IMG/VR virus record: IMGVR_UViG_3300044632_001447
Location: 1-33,760 of that record
Origin: a virus
DNA: 33,760 bases
Direction: 5' to 3' (one strand)
The position numbers and the translations under genes were made by a program. Numbering within the stretch: position 1 is the stretch's first letter; each line of letters begins with the position of its first letter. The notes under the pieces are model-generated. The model saw only the letters and a program-made list of their open reading frames with translations, was not told the origin of the DNA and did no database searches. This document shows positions 8,263-15,714 of the stretch, one piece after another.

Positions 8263-10020
8263 CTACTCCGTCGCGGTCACGCGCGGGACGAGGCCCAGCA
8301 CGGTCATGGGCAGCGGCTGGTCCTGCGCCACCACCACGCGGCATTCCCGCGACCAGCCGCCCGGAAACAGCACCACCTTGTCGCCCGAGAACAGCGGCGG
8401 CGACGCGTCCATCGGCATCGCCGCCGTGCGGAACTGCGCCTCCTCCAGCACATACGCGCCGGCCTCGGTGTCAAAGAAGCCGACCCGGCCGCCCAGGGTC
8501 TGGAACAGCCGCACGCCGACCTCGGCAATGCGCCGCCGCCGGGTCGCCGCCGTGCCGTCCACCGCGCCCGCCTCGATATCCAGCGTTTCCAGCCGCGACA
8601 CGTAGCCAAGGCCCACCTGCACCACACTCGCCGCCCGTTGCAGCGTCACCGAACCGGACGCCACCACCCGGTCGGGATGCGCCGCGCCATCGGCCAGGAT
8701 CTGCACCGTCATGCCGTCGAGATGCGACAGCCCCGAGATCGCGGTCGCCGGTGCGCCGGAATAGGTCACGCCGCTGTCCACAAAGAAAGCGTTCGGCTTG
8801 TCCGCTTCGCTGTCCGCCCAGAACTCGGGCTCCATGCGCTCCACATACCGGCGCGCGGTGCCGCCGATGGTGCGCTCGACCACCACCCACAATTCGTTGC
8901 TGGTCGCGGACGGGATCGACGCCACCGACCGCACCAGCCCGCCCCCGCCTAGCCGGTGGCGATGCCACGCCATCACCCGCTGGTCGCGGATGTAGGTCAG
9001 GCCCGCCAGCGTGCCGTCGCCCAGCGCGCACCACAGGCAGCGCCAGGGCTCCGGTTGCCACGCCATCTCGACCACGCCCGCGCGCAGCACATGGTTCGCC
9101 AGCAGGGTCAGGTCGCCGGAGGTGTAGCCGTCCGCGTCAAAGGAATAGGCGAGTTCCGCCAACCGCCGCCCGGCGCGCTGCACGAACACCGTAGACACGC
9201 CCACCTGCACCGCCGGCACCGGCGCCGACCCTTCGGCAGTCTGCCGCCGGGCGCGGGCGCTGGCCGGGGTGATGACGGCATTGCTGTCGCCGGCCTGCAG
9301 CACCCATTCCGCGCCCGCCGTGCCAACCAGCAACGCCCGGGCGGATCGCAGCCACCGGGCCGCGTTCACCTGGTCGCTGTCGAGCGTCAGCTTCAGCGCG
9401 TCATCCGCCGCCGCCCCCGTAGTCAGGTTCTCGAAATCGCCGGACTTGGAGGCCCATAGCGTTTGCGGCTGGGCCGGCGTGCCGCCCCACCACAGGCGCC
9501 CATCGTGGAAGGTCACGGTCGAAGGCCAGTTGCTGCCGGTCCATTCGGCCGGCGTCGCGGTGAAGCTGATCGTCGTCAGCGTCCAGGATGTGTGACCCGT
9601 CCGGGACAGCTTGCGCGGCGCGAAGCGAGGGTGCGCCAGATACAGCACATCCGCGCTCTGCACCCATTGCAGCGCCGCCAGATCGGCCCCGTAGGGGTGC
9701 GCGATCTGATACGGCAGGCCGCCCGACAGCACCTGCCCGCCGTTCATGTAGAAGCGGAAGAAGCCCTCGGACGACGCCTCGATGATGTAGGCCTGGACGG
9801 TTGAGAACTCGAACCCGATCAGCCGGGATGCCGCATTGCCGCGCGTGGCCGCGATGTAGCGCGTGCCGGGCCGGCGCGTCGCCGCACCTTGGGCGCGAGC
9901 GATGAAGTTGAGCATCGACCGCACGGACTGGCCGTATTTGTCGACATCGGTGCGGGCGTAGAGTTGCGGGCTAATCTCCCCGCCCGCAAAGCTGACCAGC
10001 GCGGGAACGGCGCGCGGCAT
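8263..10020 (-). CDS. Tail tubular protein B-like / tail nozzle protein
   Basis: 585 aa. The opening VSFAGGEISPQLYARTDVDK, followed by 'LNFIARAQGAATRRPGTRYI', is the signature of podovirus tail proteins that form the nozzle below the adaptor ring ('F.GGE.SP.L.GR.D...Y......NF.....G...RRPGT.'). The rest is beta-rich, as expected of a beta-propeller nozzle. ATG 10020 overlaps the stop of the adaptor gene as TGATG and is preferred to the GTG three codons upstream. The order adaptor, nozzle, internal virion proteins agrees with T7 genes 11-12-14. Confidence 0.85.
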   Translation of the reverse strand: MPRAVPALVSFAGGEISPQLYARTDVDKYGQSVRSMLNFIARAQGAATRRPGTRYIAATRGNAASRLIGFEFSTVQAYIIEASSEGFFRFYMNGGQVLSGGLPYQIAHPYGADLAALQWVQSADVLYLAHPRFAPRKLSRTGHTSWTLTTISFTATPAEWTGSNWPSTVTFHDGRLWWGGTPAQPQTLWASKSGDFENLTTGAAADDALKLTLDSDQVNAARWLRSARALLVGTAGAEWVLQAGDSNAVITPASARARRQTAEGSAPVPAVQVGVSTVFVQRAGRRLAELAYSFDADGYTSGDLTLLANHVLRAGVVEMAWQPEPWRCLWCALGDGTLAGLTYIRDQRVMAWHRHRLGGGGLVRSVASIPSATSNELWVVVERTIGGTARRYVERMEPEFWADSEADKPNAFFVDSGVTYSGAPATAISGLSHLDGMTVQILADGAAHPDRVVASGSVTLQRAASVVQVGLGYVSRLETLDIEAGAVDGTAATRRRRIAEVGVRLFQTLGGRVGFFDTEAGAYVLEEAQFRTAAMPMDASPPLFSGDKVVLFPGGWSRECRVVVAQDQPLPMTVLGLVPRVTATE

Positions 10021-10610
10021 CAGCGCCACCCAGGCCCGGACAAGCGGGCGCTCACCCAGTCATCGGCCACCAGCCGTTCATCCTGGCTTTGCTCCCGCGC
10101 ATCGATCGCGCGGGCCTCGCGCAGCATCTGCTGGTGGATGCCCGCGGCGCGCTGCACCGCGGTATCCGTGCCCGCGATGGCGAAGCCGGTCATCATCGCC
10201 AAATGGGACGCAATGGCCTCATCGAGCAGCGGGTCGAACAGCGCGGGGTCGGTAATCCGGGCGACGTAGCGGATCCGCAGCGGCGCGGGTTCATCGGTCA
10301 GCAGCATGTTGCCCTCGCGGCGCCAGGTCGCGCCATCCAGGTCGCCATCGGTTTCGATGACGCGGAGGCAATCGGCCGGCAGCTGATAGGCGCGGGCATA
10401 TTCGAAGGCGGGGGCGACGGGGTCTGCCGCCAGCGCGGCGCGCTTCGTGGCGGAGTTCCACGGATAGGCCCGCAGCACGGCATCGCGGGACGCGGGGTAG
10501 TTCTGCCGCATGGTCTGCGCGGCGTGGCCGGAGTCGTCCAAAGACGTGATCAGCGCCTGCCCCAGGATAGTCAGCGCGCGGTTGCAGATCGCGACCTCGG
10601 ACGACGCCAT
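10020..10610 (-). CDS. Tail tubular protein A-like / head-tail adaptor
   Basis: 196 aa. 'EVAICNRALTILGQALITSL', 'RDAVLRAYPWNSATKRAAL' and 'FEYARAYQLPADCLRVIE' match the podovirus tail tubular A (T7 gp11-like) family: an N-terminal helical adaptor part, then '[FY].YA[YR].YQLP.DCLRV'. It would form the ring that joins portal to nozzle. ATG 10610 lies 7 nt after a very strong hairpin (10618-10642), which leaves no free Shine-Dalgarno sequence; the only GGAGGG stretch is inside the hairpin stem. Confidence 0.9.
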   Translation of the reverse strand: MASSEVAICNRALTILGQALITSLDDSGHAAQTMRQNYPASRDAVLRAYPWNSATKRAALAADPVAPAFEYARAYQLPADCLRVIETDGDLDGATWRREGNMLLTDEPAPLRIRYVARITDPALFDPLLDEAIASHLAMMTGFAIAGTDTAVQRAAGIHQQMLREARAIDAREQSQDERLVADDWVSARLSGPGWR

Positions 10611-10617
10611 GCAGCAT

Positions 10618-10642
10618 CGGGGGGAGGGTTGCCCTCCCCCCG
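10618..10642 (-). promoter_or_regulatory. Strong GC hairpin between decoration and tail-adaptor genes
   Basis: An 11-bp perfect inverted repeat (10618-10628 with 10632-10642) with a 3-nt loop. On the minus strand it reads CGGGGGGAGGG-CAA-CCCTCCCCCCG. No T run follows on either strand, so it is not a classical intrinsic terminator. It fills most of the 38-nt gap between the capsid/decoration pair and the tail genes and can sequester the only purine-rich ribosome site. It may act as an attenuator, RNA processing or stability element. Confidence 0.7.
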
Positions 10643-10648
10643 CTCCGG

Positions 10649-11092
10649 TCAGGTGTTGTCGACGTACATGACGCGGACCACCGCGCGGCCCGACGCGGGC
10701 AGCGTGGCAGACGCGGTCGTCATGATAAGCTGCTCATCGGCCAGCAGCGGCACGCCGCAGATGGCGTTCAGCGCGCCGCCCGTGGTGGCGACGCCCTGCG
10801 TCACCCACAGATCGGCCGACGTCACCGCCGCCGCCGCGCGATACTTGCCGACCGTGCCGGCGATACCGATGGCGACCGTGGCAGAGCCCGTGGTGACGGA
10901 CGTATTGAACGCCACCTCCAGCACCCGCGCGCCACGCGGCAGGCGGATGGGGATGGTGTAGGTGCCGGCCGCGTCGGTCGCGTAGGTGAACACGGCCTGC
11001 GCCACGCGCAGCTTGCCGCCCATGTCGGCCACGGGGATGAAGTCGCCCGTGGCGACACCGGCGGCGATGGAAGAAGCATTGACGAAGGGCAT
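10649..11092 (-). CDS. Probable capsid decoration or head-fibre protein
   Basis: 147 aa, beta-rich: 'YTIPIRLPRGARVLEVAFNT' and 'TVAIGIAGTVGKYRAAAAVT' alternate strands and turns. It has a strong ribosome site (AGGAGA about 8 nt before ATG 11092) and follows the major capsid gene by 13 nt. A small beta-protein directly after the capsid gene in podoviruses is usually a head decoration or fibre protein. No specific family is recognised. It shares with the capsid gene a transcript segment bounded by hairpins at 10618-10642 and 12203-12229. Confidence 0.6.
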   Translation of the reverse strand: MPFVNASSIAAGVATGDFIPVADMGGKLRVAQAVFTYATDAAGTYTIPIRLPRGARVLEVAFNTSVTTGSATVAIGIAGTVGKYRAAAAVTSADLWVTQGVATTGGALNAICGVPLLADEQLIMTTASATLPASGRAVVRVMYVDNT

Positions 11093-11105
11093 GGGTCAGA
11101 TCTCC

Positions 11106-12047
11106 TCAGAACACCGACGTCGAGCACTTGACTTCGACCACCCGGACTTCCTCCAGGCGGGTCGCGCCGAAGCTGGCGCGGCCGTGAAGGCGGGTGTTGA
11201 AGCTCTTGGTCGGGTCCGGCGCGGCGTTGATCTCGGTCCCGGCCGTCTGGGCAAACAGCATGCCCTTCTTGCTCCACACCGGGATGCGGCGATGGCTGGA
11301 TGCGTCGAGGTTGAACATGGTCAGCAGGGTCGTGCCATCCGGCGCCACCACGCGGTTCGGCAGCACGATCCAGTTGAGGCCCATGAACTTCGGCAGCGAG
11401 CCGCCGAACCCGGCGTCCATCAGGGGGCGGGCCAGCACATAGTCGCTGCTGTTGTATTCGACCGTCCGCAGCATGGCGCTGATTTCGCGGCGCGTGACCG
11501 CGATGTACATCTCGGCATCTTCGGCGCCGACATCGCCCAGCAGTTCCACCGCGCGGCGAAGCTTGCCGAGCGTGAGGGACGAGTTGGTGGTCGAGCCGCT
11601 CTCCACGAAGTCGACCGCGATCTGCTGGCCGGCCGGGAAGGACACGGTCGTCGCGCCGGCTTTGCCGGTGGCGGCGTCCACGAAGAAGGCATCGAGGATC
11701 GTCTTGTCGCGCTGGCGGGCGAAGGACGCGGCGAAAGCCTGGACATACGCCGACTGCGGATTGGTCAGCATCCGCTCCGTGTCCTGCTTGTCGATCATCT
11801 CGCCAAGCTCCCACTCCTGCGTGGAGAAGCGGCGCCGGCTGTGGGGGATCTCGGTGAAGGGCGTATCCGCGTGGCGGCTGGTGCGGGCCTGCGGCAGCAC
11901 GGCGCCCAGCTGGTCGCGAAAGCCGAATTCGCCGGTCAGCGTGTCCTGCTCGACGGCGTTCAGCAGCCGGCTGTCCATCTGCTGAACCAGCATGTCGAAG
12001 TTGGCGCGGAACTGGTTGATGAAGGCGGTGGGGATCTGGGTGCTCAC
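11106..12047 (-). CDS. Major capsid protein
   Basis: 313 aa. 'IPTAFINQFRANFDMLVQQM' and 'DSRLLNAV', then 'RRRFSTQEWELGEMIDKQDT' and 'MLTNPQSAYVQAFAASFARQ', are typical of the podovirus capsid family ('F...F........Q...SRL......'; '...D......M..DP...Y.......R..D..I..A'). The length is right for an HK97-type fold without a long delta domain. The start is GTG 12047 with AGGGA about 8 nt upstream. It is preceded by a 193-nt leader, the longest non-coding gap of the late operon, and lies directly after the scaffold gene, the standard order. Confidence 0.9.
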   Translation of the reverse strand: MSTQIPTAFINQFRANFDMLVQQMDSRLLNAVEQDTLTGEFGFRDQLGAVLPQARTSRHADTPFTEIPHSRRRFSTQEWELGEMIDKQDTERMLTNPQSAYVQAFAASFARQRDKTILDAFFVDAATGKAGATTVSFPAGQQIAVDFVESGSTTNSSLTLGKLRRAVELLGDVGAEDAEMYIAVTRREISAMLRTVEYNSSDYVLARPLMDAGFGGSLPKFMGLNWIVLPNRVVAPDGTTLLTMFNLDASSHRRIPVWSKKGMLFAQTAGTEINAAPDPTKSFNTRLHGRASFGATRLEEVRVVEVKCSTSVF

Positions 12048-12181
12048 GTTGCAATCCCTGCGAAGCGTCGTGGTGACGGATCGGAGGGGTTGCCCGCGGT
12101 CGCGGACCCGCTGCCTTCCAGGCGCCCGGCCTGGCTATCGGTGGCGCTTTCGCCCGGTCAGCGGGGCCGCATGGCTTGTCC

Positions 12182-12199
12182 GCATGAACGGCATGAACG
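12182..12199. repeat. Tandem 9-bp repeat GCATGAACG x2
   Basis: Two exact head-to-tail copies of GCATGAACG directly next to the scaffold hairpin, in the capsid leader. They could be a simple duplication or a protein-binding site. Confidence 0.8.
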
Positions 12200-12202
12200 A
12201 GG

Positions 12203-12229
12203 GCCGCCGCGCCACGCAAGCGCGGCGGC
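12203..12229 (-). terminator. Hairpin after the scaffold gene
   Basis: Perfect 10-bp stem GCCGCCGCGC/GCGCGGCGGC (12203-12212 with 12220-12229) and a 7-nt loop, 11 nt past the TGA of the scaffold gene on the minus strand. It is preceded by the palindrome CGTTTCGAAACG (12229-12240). No T run follows on the minus strand, so it may be a weak terminator or an RNA processing or stability hairpin rather than a full stop. Confidence 0.5.
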
Positions 12230-12240
12230 GTTTCGAAACG

Positions 12241-13083
12241 TCAGGCCGCGTCGCGGGCAAACAGTTCCTTCGCGCGCTGCACCATATTCCGATGCTCAGG
12301 GTGCAGCGGCTGCCAATACGGGCTGCCGGACTTCATGATGTCCTTCAGTTCCGCCTTCGGGTCGCCGGCACCCCGCCCGGTGCCCATGCCGGCGGGGCGA
12401 TCTTCGGCCATCGCCTCCCCGATCGCCGCAAACATCCGCAGCATGGCAGCGCCGCCGGTCTTGGCTTCCAGCGCGTCAAGCACGCCATCGCCGCCGAATT
12501 GCTTGGCCGCGCGGCGCGCGACCTCCAGCTTCCCGTCGTAGCCCACGCCCCATTCCTGCCGCAGCACATCCTCCATCTTGCGGCCGTCGGGCTCGATGCC
12601 TTCCGCCGCGCGCTGAAGGCCTTCGGCCTGCACCTTCGCATAGCGATCCGCCACGCCCTGCGCCTGCGCCGGTGTCAGGCCCAGTTCATGCGCCCAGGTG
12701 GCGAGGGCCTTCACGCCGTCCTCGCCCCAAGCCTCGGGCGGAATGCCTTCCGGCGCTTTGAGCGTGTAGCCCTCGGGCTTTTCGGGCACGCCCAGCGCGG
12801 CGCGGAACCGGGCGTGGACCTCGGGCGCGTCCTTCTCGGTGGGGATGATAAGGCCCTTGCGGCCGATGAGCCCTTCGGCCTCGACGTAGCTCTTGGCCAG
12901 GGCGCCGGGGTCCGCAAACTTGGCCAGGCTCGGCGCATCGCGCAGTTCGGCCGGCAGGCTCGCGCGCCAGTCGGTAGGCGCCCCGCCGGAAGGCTCAGGA
13001 GGGATGCCCCCCGGCGAGGCTGGCGCCGCCGGCAGCGCGGAGCCGGCGGGCGCGTCGGAAGAAGTGATGGTGGCTTCGGTCAT
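12241..13083 (-). CDS. Capsid scaffolding protein
   Basis: 280 aa. An Ala/Pro/Gly-rich disordered N-terminus (1-40) is followed by 'DWRASLPAELRDAPSLAKF', 'LAKSYVEAEGLIGRKGLIIP' and 'PEGYTLKAPEG', which match the podovirus scaffold family: 'DPTL.KF...D.LAKSY...E..IG....P' and 'P..PEGY.'. The C-terminus is helical and charged (LKDIMKSGSPYWQPLHPEHR), fitting capsid contact. Start ATG 13083 has a strong AGGAGGG site 3 nt upstream; an in-frame GTG at 13101 lacks one. It lies directly before the capsid gene. Confidence 0.85.
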   Translation of the reverse strand: MTEATITSSDAPAGSALPAAPASPGGIPPEPSGGAPTDWRASLPAELRDAPSLAKFADPGALAKSYVEAEGLIGRKGLIIPTEKDAPEVHARFRAALGVPEKPEGYTLKAPEGIPPEAWGEDGVKALATWAHELGLTPAQAQGVADRYAKVQAEGLQRAAEGIEPDGRKMEDVLRQEWGVGYDGKLEVARRAAKQFGGDGVLDALEAKTGGAAMLRMFAAIGEAMAEDRPAGMGTGRGAGDPKAELKDIMKSGSPYWQPLHPEHRNMVQRAKELFARDAA

Positions 13084-13105
13084 GGTCCCTCCTACGGACA
13101 CGAAA

Positions 13106-13429
13106 CTAGGCCCGGCCGCGACGACGGCGGCGGAACAAGATGATCTCGCCGCCCGCCACCGTGCCGCCCGACGCGATGATGTCCGCGACGGTCAGGGCGT
13201 GCGCGTGCAGCAGCGACGCGGCGGCCAGCGTGGTGGCGCCGGTCGTGGTCAGGGTCGCCGCCCCGAGGCTCTGGCTGTGCGCCATTGCGGCGGCGCTGAT
13301 CGTCAGCGCCGACGATATGGTTGGCGAGCCCGCCGCGTGGGCGTGCGCCATCGCGGCCGCCACCAGCGTGAAGCCACCACCCCCAGCAGCGGCAGGCGCT
13401 ACGCGCGGAACGCGGACGCGCAACGGCAT
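13106..13429 (-). CDS. Small protein with three His-containing 'AAxxxHxH' repeats
   Basis: 107 aa. After a Gly-rich linker there are three imperfect repeats of about 22 residues: LVAAAMAHAHAAGSPTIS, ISAAAMAHSQSLGAATLT and LAAASLLHAHALTVADII. They recall the 'ADALHAHSADNVALT' repeats of phage structural proteins. The C-terminus is very basic (FRRRRRGRA). ATG 13429 follows the LamG gene stop by 1 nt. It is probably a virion-associated repeat protein between the LamG-type gene and the scaffold. The exact role is unknown. Confidence 0.6.
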   Translation of the reverse strand: MPLRVRVPRVAPAAAGGGGFTLVAAAMAHAHAAGSPTISSALTISAAAMAHSQSLGAATLTTTGATTLAAASLLHAHALTVADIIASGGTVAGGEIILFRRRRRGRA

Positions 13430-13430
13430 G

Positions 13431-14207
13431 TCAGTCTCCGATCAGCGGCGGGCGATTACGAAACGGGTGCGAGGCGGGCGGTGTTTGAATAAGCCGCCCG
13501 TCCTTCCAATATAAATATCCTTCTACTAACTCAATTTGCCTATCACTCGCCGCATAAGGCAAAATTAAAAGGTCTCGCATTCTACCTGTAAAAGTATTTG
13601 GGTCGGGACCAAATCCAACAAATAAAGCACCGGTGCTTGTGGTGGCCGTTGCTGTGATCGCACCTGAAGTGGCCAGCGCACCATTTACACGCACTATTGA
13701 TTTTGTTGAGGCGCTGCCGTCAAATCTCCAACAGATTACATAATTAGTATTTGTCGCTATAGGTGTAATTGAAACCTGACCGTTCAGAACTGCATACAAA
13801 TCAGCGCCAATAACAACTAATCCCGTTCTTGCCGTAGGGGTAGTGGGTCCATGTTCAAAAAACCATCCTGTCGCTGTTTGATTGATTACCGTAAACGCTG
13901 TAAATGCCGCAGTGGTGACAAGAGGCGTAAAAGAAGCGGTGCCTACTAAACGTTGAGTTGCGGCTGTAAACCCAACAGAAGGGGTGTTATTCCACCCCGT
14001 TTCTTGATAAGCAGGTCGAAGTCCAGCAGTTCCTTGAGTAAAAGACCAAAGACGATCCGAATCATCCCATTGTGAAACCGCGCCGCTAACAACCGTAATG
14101 TTTCTTTGTGCGTCTAGATTCAAACCGCTTCGAATTATTCCACGATCTGGCGTCCAGAGCCGCCCCTGCAACCGCGCTTCATCATATCGAGAAACACCAC
14201 GCGGCAT
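13431..14207 (-). CDS. LamG/concanavalin-like domain protein, AT-rich, probable host-binding
   Basis: 258 aa. The C-terminal segment DRQIELVEGYLYWKDGRLIQ followed by PPASHPFRNRPP is the closing motif of phage LamG-like jelly-roll proteins ('SD.EI..VEGYLAWKWGL...LP..HPY...PP'). Residues 30-230 are beta-rich, as in a carbohydrate-binding lectin fold. Base composition is strikingly different from all neighbours: about 13495-14150 is AT-rich (for example 'aatataaatatcc', 'aaaattaaaaggtc'). The codons for about 19 N-terminal and 20 C-terminal residues keep the phage's GC-rich use. It overlaps the upstream stop by 1 nt (TGATG). It is probably a recently exchanged adhesin or decoration module; virion location is inferred from context. 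Confidence 0.75.
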   Translation of the reverse strand: MPRGVSRYDEARLQGRLWTPDRGIIRSGLNLDAQRNITVVSGAVSQWDDSDRLWSFTQGTAGLRPAYQETGWNNTPSVGFTAATQRLVGTASFTPLVTTAAFTAFTVINQTATGWFFEHGPTTPTARTGLVVIGADLYAVLNGQVSITPIATNTNYVICWRFDGSASTKSIVRVNGALATSGAITATATTSTGALFVGFGPDPNTFTGRMRDLLILPYAASDRQIELVEGYLYWKDGRLIQTPPASHPFRNRPPLIGD

Positions 14208-14626
14208 CAGGCTATATCTTCATTATATGGCCGAACGTAAAGCTCATTCCCGCTCGCCGCAATCGAAACGCCCGCGTTGTTCACGATCTGAAGGCGCATC
14301 GAAAATGGGTAGAGCCGTACCAACGGGAAGGACACCACCTTGGCTGAAGCCCCCGTGGTCAGCGCCGCCGTGTAGCTATCGAAAGACCCGCCATTGAGGT
14401 CCGGCGTGTCGGTCCCGTCGCCGCTGTAAACGCGCAGCGTGATCGAGCCGCCCGCAGTCGGCGTCAGCGACCCCAGCTTCACCGTGACAATCGCGTAAAG
14501 GTCACGGTTCGTGCTGTTGTCGTAGGTAATCGCTGTTCCGGAAGAGCCGTTCGCCAGCGAGTTGAACGTGGTGCCAGCGAGGTTGCTGGACCGTGTGCCC
14601 GGCGTTGCCCATTTCGCTACCGCCAT
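14207..14626 (-). CDS. Beta-rich small virion-type protein
   Basis: 139 aa starting MAVAKWATPGTRSSNLAGTT. The order 'LANGS', 'DLYAIVTVKLGSLTPTAGGS' and 'VRLYPFSMRLQIVNNAGVSI' is seen in small beta-sandwich phage structural proteins ('....L.N.......I.N.....L.....F.L.......P..G..V.LY'). It lies between the 162-aa gene and the LamG-like gene and overlaps the latter's start. A head or tail decoration or fibre-base role is likely. GC content is intermediate between the backbone and the AT-rich neighbour. Confidence 0.6.
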   Translation of the reverse strand: MAVAKWATPGTRSSNLAGTTFNSLANGSSGTAITYDNSTNRDLYAIVTVKLGSLTPTAGGSITLRVYSGDGTDTPDLNGGSFDSYTAALTTGASAKVVSFPLVRLYPFSMRLQIVNNAGVSIAASGNELYVRPYNEDIA

Positions 14627-14627
14627 A

Positions 14628-15116
14628 TCAAATACCCCCCCGCGCCAGCCCGACGCTGCGCGGCGTCACCTCCACGTTGTGCGCCTCGGCCCAGGATTGG
14701 GGCCGCACCGTGCCCGCCAGCACGGCGGCTTTCGTCGCCGGCGATAGCAGCCCCATCGTCTCCAGTGCATTGAGCATGGCGCTGACTTGCGCCGCCGCGC
14801 CCGGCGCGCTGGGGTCCACGCGCAAATCACGGTCCACCGCGTCGAGAATCGTGCCGATGACGACCAGGCCCTGCGTCGGGATCGGGATCGTCTGCTCGGT
14901 CGGCGACACATCGGCGGGGATATGGCCGACCTTCGCCACGATGCGGAGCATCGCCAGCTCGCCGCTCCGCACGGCAGGCTCCGCGATGGCGCGACACGAA
15001 AACACCACCGACACGGTCGGGAGGGACTGATCAGGGGACGTGAGAATGTTCGCGACCTGCCAGTCCGGCAGGCCCGCCAGGTCCGGCTCTGCCAGCCGCT
15101 GTGCCAGCGGGCTCAT
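14628..15116 (-). CDS. Conserved phage protein, unknown function
   Basis: 162 aa starting MSPLAQRLAEPDLAGLPDWQ. Its C-terminal 'SWAEAHNVEVTPRSVGLARG' is a pattern I associate with small conserved phage proteins of the head-tail region. ATG 15116 lies 1 nt past the upstream stop and is preferred to the long in-frame extension upstream, which would shadow the neighbour. Mostly helical; no enzymatic motif. Function unknown. Confidence 0.65.
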   Translation of the reverse strand: MSPLAQRLAEPDLAGLPDWQVANILTSPDQSLPTVSVVFSCRAIAEPAVRSGELAMLRIVAKVGHIPADVSPTEQTIPIPTQGLVVIGTILDAVDRDLRVDPSAPGAAAQVSAMLNALETMGLLSPATKAAVLAGTVRPQSWAEAHNVEVTPRSVGLARGGI

Positions 15117-15117
15117 C

Positions 15118-15351
15118 TCACGCCCCGCCCTGCGGATGCACCAACGGCGCGGGCGATACCGACGCCGCCGCGACCGTGGCGCTGTCCCACGCCAGATGCG
15201 GCAGCGCGATATCCGCCTCCGCCTCCACCACCGTCGCCAGCCCCAGCGCGACCAGCCCATCCGCCACAGCGTCGGGCACCGCGTAGACCAGGCGTGGATG
15301 CAGGCGCTCGCCTTGGTGCAGATAGAGCGTCGCTGTGCGGATGGTCTTCAT
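15118..15351 (-). CDS. Small conserved hypothetical phage protein
   Basis: 77 aa starting MKTIRTATLYLHQGERLHPR. Segments 'GERLHPRLVYAVPDAVADGL' and 'VEAEADIALPHLAWDSATV' suggest a compact alpha/beta fold. ATG 15351 overlaps the upstream stop by 4 nt. It belongs to the block of small genes between portal and scaffold. Function not recognised. Confidence 0.65.
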   Translation of the reverse strand: MKTIRTATLYLHQGERLHPRLVYAVPDAVADGLVALGLATVVEAEADIALPHLAWDSATVAAASVSPAPLVHPQGGA

Positions 15352-15713
15352 GTCACCGCTCCGATCCGCCGCGTCGTAGCGCCGACGCTCACGGTGTTGG
15401 TGCCGTTCGCGACCAGCGCGGTCGAGGAGCAGGTCGTCACGATGTACCGGCTGTTCACCGTGTCCACATAGGCGATGTGGTCCGCCGTGCCGCTGGTCGA
15501 AATCAGGATGGTGTTCACCGCCGGGATGCTGGACTGCCGCCCGTCCGGGCTGCCGGCGCCCAGCGTCGGCGCGCTCATGGATGCGCTCGCCAGCGTCCGG
15601 GATGCGATATCTGCGAAGCTCGTCGGCTGGCCGGCGCAAACCCGCACGCCGTTTAACGCGGTGTCCAGCGTCAGCCCGCCGTCGATCATGTTGTCGGGCA
15701 CGACCTTCGCCAC
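15348..15713 (-). CDS. Conserved small beta-rich virion-type protein
   Basis: 121 aa. 'MAKVVPDNMIDGGLTL' then 'RVCAGQPTSFADIASRTLAS', 'GTADHIAYVDTVNSRYIVTT' and 'LVANGTNTVSVGA' match a widespread family of small phage proteins ('...C..QP..Y..A......LA.......GD.......G.A.HIALVD.....L..VT.....L..G..V'), usually found among head and tail genes. The start is GTG 15713, 1 nt after the upstream stop. Virion location is inferred; biochemical function unknown. Confidence 0.65.
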   Translation of the reverse strand: MAKVVPDNMIDGGLTLDTALNGVRVCAGQPTSFADIASRTLASASMSAPTLGAGSPDGRQSSIPAVNTILISTSGTADHIAYVDTVNSRYIVTTCSSTALVANGTNTVSVGATTRRIGAVT

Positions 15714-15714
15714 G

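Larger units (their letters stand above)
12048..12240 (-). promoter_or_regulatory. Structured 193-nt leader of the capsid gene
   Basis: Gap between scaffold stop and capsid start. It holds a 10-bp GC hairpin (12203-12229), a tandem 9-bp repeat (GCATGAACG twice, 12182-12199) and a smaller hairpin CCAGGC-GCCCG-GCCTGG (12118-12134). I see no convincing -35/-10 pair. In an operon where genes otherwise overlap, a long structured leader before the most abundant protein suggests transcript processing or expression control. Confidence 0.5.

Noticed and set aside
13431-14207. Diversity-generating retroelement target (BPP-1 relatives carry one)
   Set aside because: No reverse transcriptase, Avd-like gene or repeated template was seen in the window. 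The odd composition covers the whole core rather than a short adenine-mutated 3' segment.
15118-15639. 173-aa version of the 77-aa gene
   Set aside because: The extra N-terminal part is out-of-frame shadow of the upstream gene (Arg/His-rich). ATG 15351 overlaps the upstream stop as expected.
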